This document shows positions 1-6,526 of a DNA stretch of 8,748 nt, piece by piece. The translations under genes and the position numbers were made by a program. The notes beneath the pieces are model-generated. The model made no database searches, was not told the origin of the DNA, and saw only the letters and a program-made list of their open reading frames with translations. The stretch's first letter is position 1; each line of letters begins with the position of its first letter. The DNA comes from an uncultured Clostridia bacterium (GTDB lineage: Bacteria; Bacillota; Clostridia; Christensenellales; Aristaeellaceae). The stretch lies in NCBI GenBank assembly GCA_945877525.1, contig CAMDVP010000126.1:1-8748 (forward strand), given 5' to 3'.

Positions 1-595
<595 letters not shown>

Positions 596-602
596 ATGGG
601 AT

Positions 603-612
603 CCTCTCCTTT
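603..612 (-). promoter_or_regulatory. Ribosome binding site fixing the TTG start of rpoD
   Basis: Read on the minus strand the site is AAAGGAGAGG. The GGAG core ends 10 nt before the TTG at 595. No ATG or GTG in the rpoD frame is placed to use it, so it decides the non-ATG start. It fills most of the 34-bp gap after the dnaG stop, which leaves little room for a separate promoter. Confidence 0.75.
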
Positions 613-629
613 TTCAGTCGCCGCCGGGA

Positions 630-2414
630 TTAACGGGCGGACTTCAGGCGGTTCAGCTTCGCGGAAAGCGCCTGAACCTCGGTCATGGCAGCCTTTTTGT
701 TGTCTCCGCTCAGGGTATTGACAGAGCGCATGATGGATTGAATCTTCTCCTCCAGGCGGCGGCGCCTGATGGAGGAAAGGCAGTCCTGCGCCATGCGGAT
801 GAGCTGGTCGGTGCTGTCGGAAGGGGGCGTCAGCAGCAGGCGGCTGACTCTGGCACGGTCGTTCTCGTCCTGCTGCTCCTCCACCAGGCTGGCGGGGGAG
901 CGTCCCTGCCCCATGGCCAGAAACAGCTCCCGCAGCTGGGGATCAAGGAAATCCTCCTCCGAGGCAATGTCGCCGGGCAGGCGGCCCGTGGCGACAAGGG
1001 ATATCAGCAGCTCCTCGGCGCGCACATCCTCGCCTGCCGGCAGGGGAGCCCTTTTCAAAGGTTCCCGCCGGGGCGCGGGGGTATGCGCCGCGGCCCTGGG
1101 AAGGGCCTGTCCAACCTGCGCCAGCAGCACCTCACGGGTAAAGCCTGTCTGCACGCTCAGCTCCTGCAGGTGGTTTTCCAATTCCACCGGCTCCAGCGTG
1201 CGCAGGATGGGCGCGCAGGCCTTGGCGTATTCAGTACGGCCCTCCTGGGTGCTCAGGTCGTACTGCTCCCGCAGGCGGCGCATGCGGTAGGTTTCGGGGG
1301 TCAGGGCGGGGAGCTTCTCAAAGCCCTCGGGCCCGTCGCGGCGGATGAACTCGTCCGGGTCCAGGCCGTCGGGAAAATCCAGCACCCTGGCAGGGATACC
1401 CTCCGCCTGCAGAATGTCCAGCCCTCGCAAAATGGCGTGCTGGCCTGCGCTGTCGCCGTCGTAGGCCAGATACACCTTCGGGGCGAAGCGCTTGAGCAGA
1501 CGGGCCTGCTCGGCGGTGAGGGCAGTACCCAGGGTGGCGCAAACGCCTTTGACGCCGAACTGCGTCAGCGACACCACGTCCATGTATCCCTCCACCAGCA
1601 CAATGCGCTCCAGGTGCCGTTCCTTGCGCAGCAGGTTGGCTGCGTAAACGCCAAGACGTTTGTTGAACACCGGCGTGTCAGAGGTGTTGAGATACTTGGG
1701 TTGGCCGTCGCCCAGCACGCGCCCGCCAAAGGCAAGCACGTTGCCGTACTGGTCGATGATGGGAAAGATGGCGCGTCCGCGGAACATGTCGAAGGCGCGC
1801 TGGGGCCTGGCCGGGGTGTCCGCGGCGGCCTCCTGGGCGGGCTTGACCACCGTCAGGCCGCAGAGCTTCAGTTCCTCCAGGGTGTAGCCCTGGTCAAGCA
1901 GGTAGCGGGTAAGCGTATCCCACCCTTCGGGGGAGGCGCCCAGGCCGAACTTGCGGATAACGCTGTCGCTCAGCCCCCGGCGCTTGAAATAGTCCAGCAT
2001 GGGGCGGCCCGCGTCGGTGAACAGCGTTCTGTGGAAAAACTGCGCAGCCTCACGGTTGGCGTTGAGGAGGCGTTCCCGCTGGCTGCGGCGGCGCTGATAG
2101 TCGGGATCATCCTCCATCTGGGGCAGGGGCATGTGGAGCTGGTCAGCCAGGAAGCGCACAGCTTCCGGAAAGTCCAGCCGCTCCATGTCCATGATGAACT
2201 GAATCACACTCCCCCCGGCCTTGCAGCCGAAGCAGTAGTAAAGCTGCTGCTCGGGGTCCACGGAGAAGGAGGCGGTTTTTTCGCCGTGAAACGGGCACAG
2301 ACCCCAATATCTATGCCCGTTCCTCTTCAGCGTTACATAGCCGGAAACAATCTGTACAATGTCGGCGCGCTGGCGGAGCTCGTCCAGCCAGGCGGCGGGA
2401 AAGCGCGGCGCCAT
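630..2414 (-). CDS. dnaG: DNA primase
   Basis: DnaG makes the RNA primers for lagging-strand and restart synthesis at the replication fork, working with the replicative helicase. The 594-residue protein has the full family layout. A CHC2 zinc-binding domain uses C40, H43, C61 and C64 (C-x2-H-x17-C-x2-C). The RNA-polymerase basic region contains FRGRAIFPI (211-219) and LAFGGRVLGD (227-236). The TOPRIM fold has the catalytic glutamate E275 in VEGYMD and the metal-binding pair D319/D321 in YDGDSAG, followed by FPDGLDPDEFI (347-357). The rest is the variable helicase-binding C-terminal domain. Length is normal. The ATG at 2414 has a purine-rich site (GGGGGTGAGG on the minus strand) 8 nt upstream. 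It sits 99 bp after the dGTPase-like gene and 34 bp before rpoD, and is probably co-transcribed with both. In that 99-bp gap I see no clear terminator or promoter. Confidence 0.98.
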   Translation of the reverse strand: MAPRFPAAWLDELRQRADIVQIVSGYVTLKRNGHRYWGLCPFHGEKTASFSVDPEQQLYYCFGCKAGGSVIQFIMDMERLDFPEAVRFLADQLHMPLPQMEDDPDYQRRRSQRERLLNANREAAQFFHRTLFTDAGRPMLDYFKRRGLSDSVIRKFGLGASPEGWDTLTRYLLDQGYTLEELKLCGLTVVKPAQEAAADTPARPQRAFDMFRGRAIFPIIDQYGNVLAFGGRVLGDGQPKYLNTSDTPVFNKRLGVYAANLLRKERHLERIVLVEGYMDVVSLTQFGVKGVCATLGTALTAEQARLLKRFAPKVYLAYDGDSAGQHAILRGLDILQAEGIPARVLDFPDGLDPDEFIRRDGPEGFEKLPALTPETYRMRRLREQYDLSTQEGRTEYAKACAPILRTLEPVELENHLQELSVQTGFTREVLLAQVGQALPRAAAHTPAPRREPLKRAPLPAGEDVRAEELLISLVATGRLPGDIASEEDFLDPQLRELFLAMGQGRSPASLVEEQQDENDRARVSRLLLTPPSDSTDQLIRMAQDCLSSIRRRRLEEKIQSIMRSVNTLSGDNKKAAMTEVQALSAKLNRLKSAR

Positions 2415-2513
2415 GGGAAAAACCTCACCCCCTCAGCCTGTCACCCGTGCTAATGTTTCGCCACGATTCGCGCATTTCCTTCTTTCTCGGAATGGAAAAG
2501 TCGAGCAATCCCG

Positions 2514-3518
2514 TCAGCTGACGGGGAAGGACGCCGGGATGAACAGCTGCTGGTAGGTGCGAACGGCGTAGCGGTCGGTCATGCAGGAAAGATAGTCGCA
2601 CACCCCGCAGGCCGAGCCGTCCCGGTAGCCGATGAGGACGAACTCCTCCGGCATTTCCCCGGGGTGATGCATGTAGTAGTCGAACAGGCCCTTCATCACA
2701 TGGTCGCACCGGGCTTCCTCCGCGGCGCGCCAGGAGTCGCGGTACACCCGCTCGAACATGAAATCCCGCAGTCCGTCCATGGCGGACTGCACCAGCGGGC
2801 TCATGGACAATTCGGGCTTGTCCATGCTGTTTTCCACGATATCCAGTATCATGGTGTTGATGCGCTCGCCATGGGTTTTGCCCAGGATTTTGAGGCAGTC
2901 GGCGGGCAGCTCAAAGGGCTTGAGTATTCCGCCCCGCAGCGCATCGTCCAGGTCGTGGTTCAGATAGGCAATGCGGTCAGCCCGGCGGACGCACTGCCCC
3001 TCCAGCGTGGCGGGAAACTGCCGCCCGCTGTGGCAGAGAATGCCGTCGCGAACCTCCCAGGTCAGGTTCAGACCGGCGCCGTCGTTCTCCAGCATGTCTA
3101 CCACCCGCAGGGACTGCTCGTTATGCCGGAAGCCCTCGGGCATCAATTCGTCCAGCGAGCGCTCCCCGATATGTCCGAAGGGCGTATGCCCCAGGTCGTG
3201 TCCCAGGGCGATGGCCTCGGCAAGATCCTCGTTGAGCCGGAGGGCGCGGGCCAGGGTGCGGGCTACCTGCGCCACCTCCAGGGTGTGGGTCAGGCGGGTG
3301 CGGTAATGGTCACCCTCGGGGGAGAGAAACACCTGCGTTTTGAACTTCAGGCGGCGGAAGGACTTGCAGTGGATGATGCGGTCCCTGTCGCGCTGAAACG
3401 CCGTCCGCAGGGGACAGGACTCCAGAGGGCGCTCCCGGCCGCGGCTTTTGGCGGACTGCACCGCCAGGGGCGAAAGCCGCCGCGCCTCGTCGGCCTCCAG
3501 CTGCTCGCGAATCGTCAT
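2514..3518 (-). CDS. dgt: dGTPase-like HD-domain phosphohydrolase (deoxyguanosinetriphosphate triphosphohydrolase-like)
   Basis: Family members hydrolyse deoxynucleoside triphosphates to the deoxynucleoside plus tripolyphosphate and so help set dNTP pools. The 334-residue protein carries the HD-domain metal ligands in order: H78 (in RLTHTLEV), H107-D108 (in GHDLGHTPFGH, residues 106-116) and D181 (in RRADRIAYLNHD). FRRLKFKTQVF (54-64) and FRHNEQSLR (130-138) are also family-typical. The length fits the shorter Gram-positive dGTPase-like group rather than the roughly 500-residue E. coli Dgt, so the exact nucleotide preference cannot be read from sequence. The ATG at 3518 has AAGGGAGG 8 nt upstream. 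Its place as first gene before dnaG and rpoD is common in Clostridia and argues for replication housekeeping rather than phage defence. The gene looks intact. Confidence 0.93.
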   Translation of the reverse strand: MTIREQLEADEARRLSPLAVQSAKSRGRERPLESCPLRTAFQRDRDRIIHCKSFRRLKFKTQVFLSPEGDHYRTRLTHTLEVAQVARTLARALRLNEDLAEAIALGHDLGHTPFGHIGERSLDELMPEGFRHNEQSLRVVDMLENDGAGLNLTWEVRDGILCHSGRQFPATLEGQCVRRADRIAYLNHDLDDALRGGILKPFELPADCLKILGKTHGERINTMILDIVENSMDKPELSMSPLVQSAMDGLRDFMFERVYRDSWRAAEEARCDHVMKGLFDYYMHHPGEMPEEFVLIGYRDGSACGVCDYLSCMTDRYAVRTYQQLFIPASFPVS

Positions 3519-3551
3519 GGGAAAGGCCTCCCTTCATGCCTGCATAGGGTG

Positions 3552-3560
3552 TATATACCA
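3552..3560 (-). promoter_or_regulatory. Candidate extended -10 promoter for the dgt-dnaG-rpoD operon
   Basis: On the minus strand the sequence is TGGTATATA, that is, a TGn extension followed by a -10-like TATATA. No good -35 is visible at 16-18 bp, which is tolerable for an extended -10 promoter. Initiation would fall near 3545 and give a leader of about 27 nt carrying the AAGGGAGG site. It lies just downstream of the terminator of the preceding unit, where a new promoter is expected. Support is positional and by motif only. Confidence 0.45.
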
Positions 3561-3603
3561 CGCGGAGGTCGGGAAATCCTCTGTTTTTCCCTGCAAGCGC
3601 AAG

Positions 3604-3632
3604 AAAAAAGGAGGAAGCGCAGCGCTTCCTCC
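3604..3632 (-). terminator. Intrinsic terminator of the HAD-hprK-glucokinase unit
   Basis: Bases 3610-3619 pair with 3623-3632 (GGAGGAAGCG on the minus strand against its complement), giving a perfect 10-bp stem with a 3-nt loop. Read on the minus strand the stem is followed at once by six T (3609-3604), then C and TT. It starts 15 bp after the glucokinase stop codon. The other strand has no T-run, so it works in one direction and separates this unit from the dgt operon. Confidence 0.93.
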
Positions 3633-3647
3633 GAAAGCGGAACCGTT

Positions 3648-4592
3648 TTACTGCCCCAGCATGGCCGCGCCGATGATGCCGGCATCGGGGCCCAGCTGCG
3701 CCAGCTCAATGCGGGCATAGGGCATGGATTTGAACAGGATGTACCTGGGCAGCTCCCTGCGCACCGCGTCCAGCAGGAAGTCCCCCGCCTTGCTCACGCC
3801 GCCGCCCAGCACGATGATCTCCGGGTCGAGGAAGCAGATGATGGTGTTAATGGCCTGGGCCAGATAGCTCACATAACGCTGGAAAATCGCGCCGGCGGTT
3901 GCGTCGCCCTCCCTGGCAGCGTCAAAGACCATCTTGGCATTGATGCGGGAGACGTCGCCGCCGCACAGGGCCATGATGCTGCTTTCGGGATGGTCGGCCA
4001 TGGCCTTGCGAGCCATGTTGATGATGGCAGTGGCGGAGCAGTAGCGCTCCAGACAGCCGCGGTTGCCGCAGTTGCAGCTTTCGCCGTCCAGATCCATGGT
4101 GATGTGGCCGATTTCGCTGCCCACGCCGTGGAAGCCGCTCCATGCCTTGCCATGGATAATGATGCCGCCGCCCACACCCGTGCCCAGGGTGATGAACACG
4201 CTGGAATCGGTGCCCGCGCTGACGCCCGCCACATATTCGGCCAAACCTGCCACGGTGGCGTCGTTGTCCACGAAGACAGGCTTGTCGATGTGCTTGCGGA
4301 ACTCGTCGATGAAGGGCACGTCGTGCCAGCCCAGGTTGTTGCAGAAGGGCACCACACCGGTTCTGGGAATGGCGATGCCGGGCACGCCCACGCCGATGGA
4401 CTTCACCTCGGCGAGGGAAACGCCGTTCTGCGCGAGGGTGTTCAGCACGCAGTCGGCCATGGCCTTGATCTGATCCTGATAGGGGATGTCCGTGCGGGTA
4501 ACGATGGCGCCCCTGTGCAGGATGTGCCCGCCCTCGTCCACCACGCCTACCTGAATGCCGGTGCCGCCAACGTCTATGCCGATGTAAACCAT
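3648..4592 (-). CDS. ROK-family glucokinase
   Basis: It probably phosphorylates cytoplasmic glucose with ATP to glucose-6-phosphate. The 314-residue protein shows the N-terminal phosphate-binding motif DVGGTG (7-12), the catalytic aspartate D111 in VDNDA, and the second phosphate-binding segment LGTGVGGG (136-143). E160 and H163 in EIGH are followed by the ROK zinc cluster C173-N-C175-G-N-R-G-C180, with H163 as the fourth ligand. The C-terminal VLGGGVSKAG (261-270) is family-typical. There is no N-terminal helix-turn-helix, so it is a kinase and not a ROK repressor. The ATG at 4592 has AGGAGGT 8 nt upstream. It follows hprK by 42 bp and is the last gene before a terminator. Glucose is the best guess. 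Other hexoses or N-acetylated hexoses are possible, because ROK specificity depends on few residues. Confidence 0.93.
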   Translation of the reverse strand: MVYIGIDVGGTGIQVGVVDEGGHILHRGAIVTRTDIPYQDQIKAMADCVLNTLAQNGVSLAEVKSIGVGVPGIAIPRTGVVPFCNNLGWHDVPFIDEFRKHIDKPVFVDNDATVAGLAEYVAGVSAGTDSSVFITLGTGVGGGIIIHGKAWSGFHGVGSEIGHITMDLDGESCNCGNRGCLERYCSATAIINMARKAMADHPESSIMALCGGDVSRINAKMVFDAAREGDATAGAIFQRYVSYLAQAINTIICFLDPEIIVLGGGVSKAGDFLLDAVRRELPRYILFKSMPYARIELAQLGPDAGIIGAAMLGQ

Positions 4593-4634
4593 TCGTCATT
4601 ACCTCCTGTATTCTGTCGCCGCCCTCGAAAGGCG

Positions 4635-5564
4635 TTACTCCATCTGGCCGGATTTCTTCATAATCATTTCATTCAGTCTGCGGTCCAGCTCGTGGGCGGC
4701 GGAATAGCCCATGCGCTTGAGGGACAGGTTGCGGGCGGCCACCTCGATGATGATGGCCAGGTTGCGGCCGGGACGCACGGGCATGATCTGATGGGGAACC
4801 TTCACGCCGAGAATGGTGATGTACTCGTCGCTCAGCCCCAGCCGGTCGTATTCCTTGCCCTCGACCCATCGCTCCATATGCATGACCAGATCGATAGACT
4901 TGCTCAGGGCCACCGCGCCCACGCCGTACATGGCCTTGATGTCGATGATGCCGATGCCGCGGATTTCCATGAAGTGGCGCACCATCTCGGGGCATTCGCC
5001 GGTGAGACGGTCGTCGGACACGCGGCAGATATCCACCACGTCGTCCGCCACCAGCTGATGCCCGCGCTTGACCAGCTCCAGCGCGGCCTCGCTCTTGCCC
5101 ACGCCGCTCTCGCCGGTCAGCAGCACGCCCACGCCGTACACATCCACCAGCACGCCGTGCCGCGTGACCCGGGGGGCCAGGCAGCGGTTGAGATAGGTGA
5201 TGGCGGTGAATGTAAACTTGGTGGTGAGCATGTTGGTCTGGTATACGGCGATGTTCCGTGCACGGGCGGCTTCCAGCAGCTCAGGCGGCGCGGCCATACC
5301 CCGGCAGATGATCACGCAGGGCAGGTCGTAGGAGAAATACTTCTTCAGCATGGCGCGGCGCGCCTCGGGCTCGAGGTTTTCCAGGTAGGTCATTTCCACC
5401 TTGCCGATCACCTGGGGCCGCTCGAAGGCAAAATATTCATAAAAGCCGCAAAACTGCATGCCGGGACGGTTGAGGTCGGCGGAGCGGATATCCCATTCCG
5501 TTTTGGTGGATGGGGACAGCTCCGTCAGCTGCAGCGCCTTGGCAAACCCTGCTGCCTGAATCAT
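4635..5564 (-). CDS. hprK: HPr(Ser) kinase/phosphorylase
   Basis: HprK phosphorylates and dephosphorylates HPr on its regulatory serine in response to ATP, fructose-1,6-bisphosphate and phosphate, which controls catabolite repression and PTS activity. The 309-residue protein has the usual length. After the N-terminal domain (about 1-130) come the conserved H137 in RHGVLVDVYGVG, the Walker A loop GESGVGKS (151-158) and the catalytic aspartates in VADDVV (172-177). These are followed by the HprK signature MEIRGIGIIDI (199-209) and the C-terminal PVRPGRNLA segment (262-270). The frame stays open upstream to about 5777, but the ATG at 5564 is the start: AAGGGAGGA lies 6 nt before it and the protein then begins as family members do. 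The start overlaps the preceding HAD stop (ATGA, 4 nt), so translation is probably coupled. The ROK kinase follows. Confidence 0.97.
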   Translation of the reverse strand: MIQAAGFAKALQLTELSPSTKTEWDIRSADLNRPGMQFCGFYEYFAFERPQVIGKVEMTYLENLEPEARRAMLKKYFSYDLPCVIICRGMAAPPELLEAARARNIAVYQTNMLTTKFTFTAITYLNRCLAPRVTRHGVLVDVYGVGVLLTGESGVGKSEAALELVKRGHQLVADDVVDICRVSDDRLTGECPEMVRHFMEIRGIGIIDIKAMYGVGAVALSKSIDLVMHMERWVEGKEYDRLGLSDEYITILGVKVPHQIMPVRPGRNLAIIIEVAARNLSLKRMGYSAAHELDRRLNEMIMKKSGQME

Positions 5565-6367
5565 GCGTTTTCCTCCCTTAACACATACTTGTCGATATAG
5601 TCCGCCACGCCGTCCTGCTCGTTGCTCAGGCAGTGGGCGGGAATGAGCGCCTTCACATCCTCCCGAGCGTTGGCCATGGCAATGCCCCGGCCCGCCGCGG
5701 TGAGCATGCTCATGTCGTTCAGGCTGTCGCCGAAGGCCAGCAGCTCCTCCATGGCAAAGCCGAAATGCTCCGCGCACCAGCGTAGCGCGTTGCCCTTGGT
5801 GGCTCGGACAGGGTTGACTTCCAGAAAATACGGCTTGGAGCAGGTAACCGCCGCGCGGCCTGCCAGCTGCTCGCTTGCCTCACGCATCATGACGGCAATG
5901 CGGGCGGGGTCGTCCATCATCAGCAGCTTCGGGGTGGGGCGGGTGATAAAGGCCGTCAGGTCGCCCACAAACACCCCCGGCAGGGCGGAAGAGGCGGCGT
6001 ATTCGTCGGCATAATGATCCTGCCGGGAATAGTAGAACCTGTCTTCATCATACACCTGGGCGTAGCTGCCGTGGCGCTCGGCGAAGGCCGCAGCTTCCCG
6101 GGCCACCTCGACGCTGAGCAGCTCCTGCATCAGCACCTGCCCGTTTCTGTCGCGCACCTCCGCGCCGTTGGCGCAGACATAGCATGCCGCGCAGCCGACG
6201 CGATCCACAAAGCTGCGCATGCTTTTGCTCGTGCGGCCGCTGGCGGGAATGATGGTGATGCCGCGATTCGCGGCCTCCCGCAGCACCCGGCAGGTGTAGT
6301 CGGAAACGCTGCGGTCATCCCGCAGCAGGGTGTCGTCCAGGTCAAAGGCGATAGCTCGTACCTTCAC
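5561..6367 (-). CDS. Cof-type HAD-IIB phosphatase (probable sugar-phosphate or cofactor phosphatase)
   Basis: This is a haloacid dehalogenase-superfamily hydrolase of the Cof/YbiV kind, which removes phosphate from small phosphorylated metabolites. Counting from the GTG at 6367 (268 residues), motif I is FDLDDTLL with nucleophile D9 and acid/base D11. Motif II is S43 in ASGR, motif III is K191 in RATKGNAL, and motif IV is GDSLND (213-218) with Mg-binding D214 and D218. The insert between about 76 and 185 is the C2-type cap that sets specificity. Two ATGs at 6385 and 6382 are in frame, but they lie about 5 nt from the predicted transcription start. The GTG has GGAGG 8 nt upstream and puts the DxD motif where this family normally has it. 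Stop and hprK start overlap by 4 nt. The substrate is unknown; sugar phosphates are suggested only by the neighbours. Confidence 0.9.
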   Translation of the reverse strand: MKVRAIAFDLDDTLLRDDRSVSDYTCRVLREAANRGITIIPASGRTSKSMRSFVDRVGCAACYVCANGAEVRDRNGQVLMQELLSVEVAREAAAFAERHGSYAQVYDEDRFYYSRQDHYADEYAASSALPGVFVGDLTAFITRPTPKLLMMDDPARIAVMMREASEQLAGRAAVTCSKPYFLEVNPVRATKGNALRWCAEHFGFAMEELLAFGDSLNDMSMLTAAGRGIAMANAREDVKALIPAHCLSNEQDGVADYIDKYVLREENA

Positions 6368-6375
6368 AGTGCAAT

Positions 6376-6380
6376 CCTCC
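6376..6380 (-). promoter_or_regulatory. Ribosome binding site favouring the GTG start of the HAD gene
   Basis: GGAGG on the minus strand, ending 8 nt before the GTG at 6367. It lies inside the longer reading that begins at the ATG at 6385, whose own purine stretch (GGAG, 6391-6388) is only 2 nt from that ATG and coincides with the predicted transcription start. Spacing and leader length therefore both favour GTG. Confidence 0.6.
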
Positions 6381-6396
6381 ATCATTTCTCCAACCT

Positions 6397-6426
6397 ATTA
6401 TAGCAAAAATACGCCGGGATTGCCAC
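6397..6426 (-). promoter_or_regulatory. Sigma-A promoter of the HAD-hprK-glucokinase operon
   Basis: On the minus strand a perfect extended -10, TGCTATAAT, occupies 6405-6397. GTGGCA (6426-6421, four of six matches to TTGACA) lies 18 bp upstream as the -35. Initiation is expected near 6390, giving a leader of about 23 nt to the GTG start. Together with the terminator at 3632-3604 this bounds a three-gene transcript of about 2.8 kb. I find no convincing cre (CcpA) site over it. Confidence 0.8.
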
Positions 6427-6462
6427 AGGGAAATACAACTTTTTGTCGCGATTGGGAAGGAA

Positions 6463-6490
6463 TTTGCATTCATGAGGGGAATTTTATACA
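6463..6490 (+). promoter_or_regulatory. Candidate promoter of the GH3 glycosidase gene
   Basis: TTTGCA (6463-6468, four of six to -35) and TATACA (6485-6490, four of six to -10) are separated by 16 bp. Initiation would be near 6497, about 30 nt before the start codon. The match is modest, as expected if an activator is needed. A 7-base direct repeat GGAATTT at 6459-6465 and 6478-6484 (19 bp apart) overlaps the -35 and abuts the -10 and could be a regulator site. Confidence 0.4.
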
Positions 6491-6508
6491 CAAGTCTACC
6501 ATGACTAA

Positions 6509-6514
6509 AGGAGG
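6509..6514 (+). promoter_or_regulatory. Ribosome binding site of the GH3 gene, with long spacing
   Basis: A perfect AGGAGG within AAAGGAGGAAA, 12 nt before the first ATG (6527) and 15 nt before the second (6530). The spacing is long for such a strong site. It makes the first of the two tandem ATGs the better start. The site also lies inside a 9-codon reading frame (6501-6530) whose stop overlaps the gene's ATG. Confidence 0.75.
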
Positions 6515-6526
6515 AAACGTTCTATT

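Noticed and set aside
2425..2475. Short minus-strand frame of 16 codons between dgt and dnaG (MRESWRNISTGDRLRG)
   Set aside because: Its start has no properly spaced ribosome site, and it is the tail of an out-of-frame shadow of dgt. Nothing supports translation.
2514..3518. dGTPase as a phage-defence nuclease
   Set aside because: Some dGTPases do act in defence, but this one is embedded in the conserved dnaG-rpoD housekeeping operon with no defence neighbours.
4593..4634. Terminator between hprK and the glucokinase gene
   Set aside because: Only a 4-bp CGCC/GGCG stem can form and no T-run follows, so read-through into the glucokinase gene is expected.
2664..5600. Very long plus-strand open frame (978 codons) across dgt, glucokinase and hprK
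   Set aside because: It is antisense to three well-supported genes and runs through their terminator and intergenic gaps. The lack of stops follows from GC-rich codon bias in the real genes, and the translation shows no recognisable domain.
6505..6520. Catabolite response element or LacI-type operator around AAACGTT near the GH3 start
   Set aside because: Aligned on the central CG it misses several required cre positions and is only symmetric for the core AACGTT. It also overlaps the ribosome binding site region.
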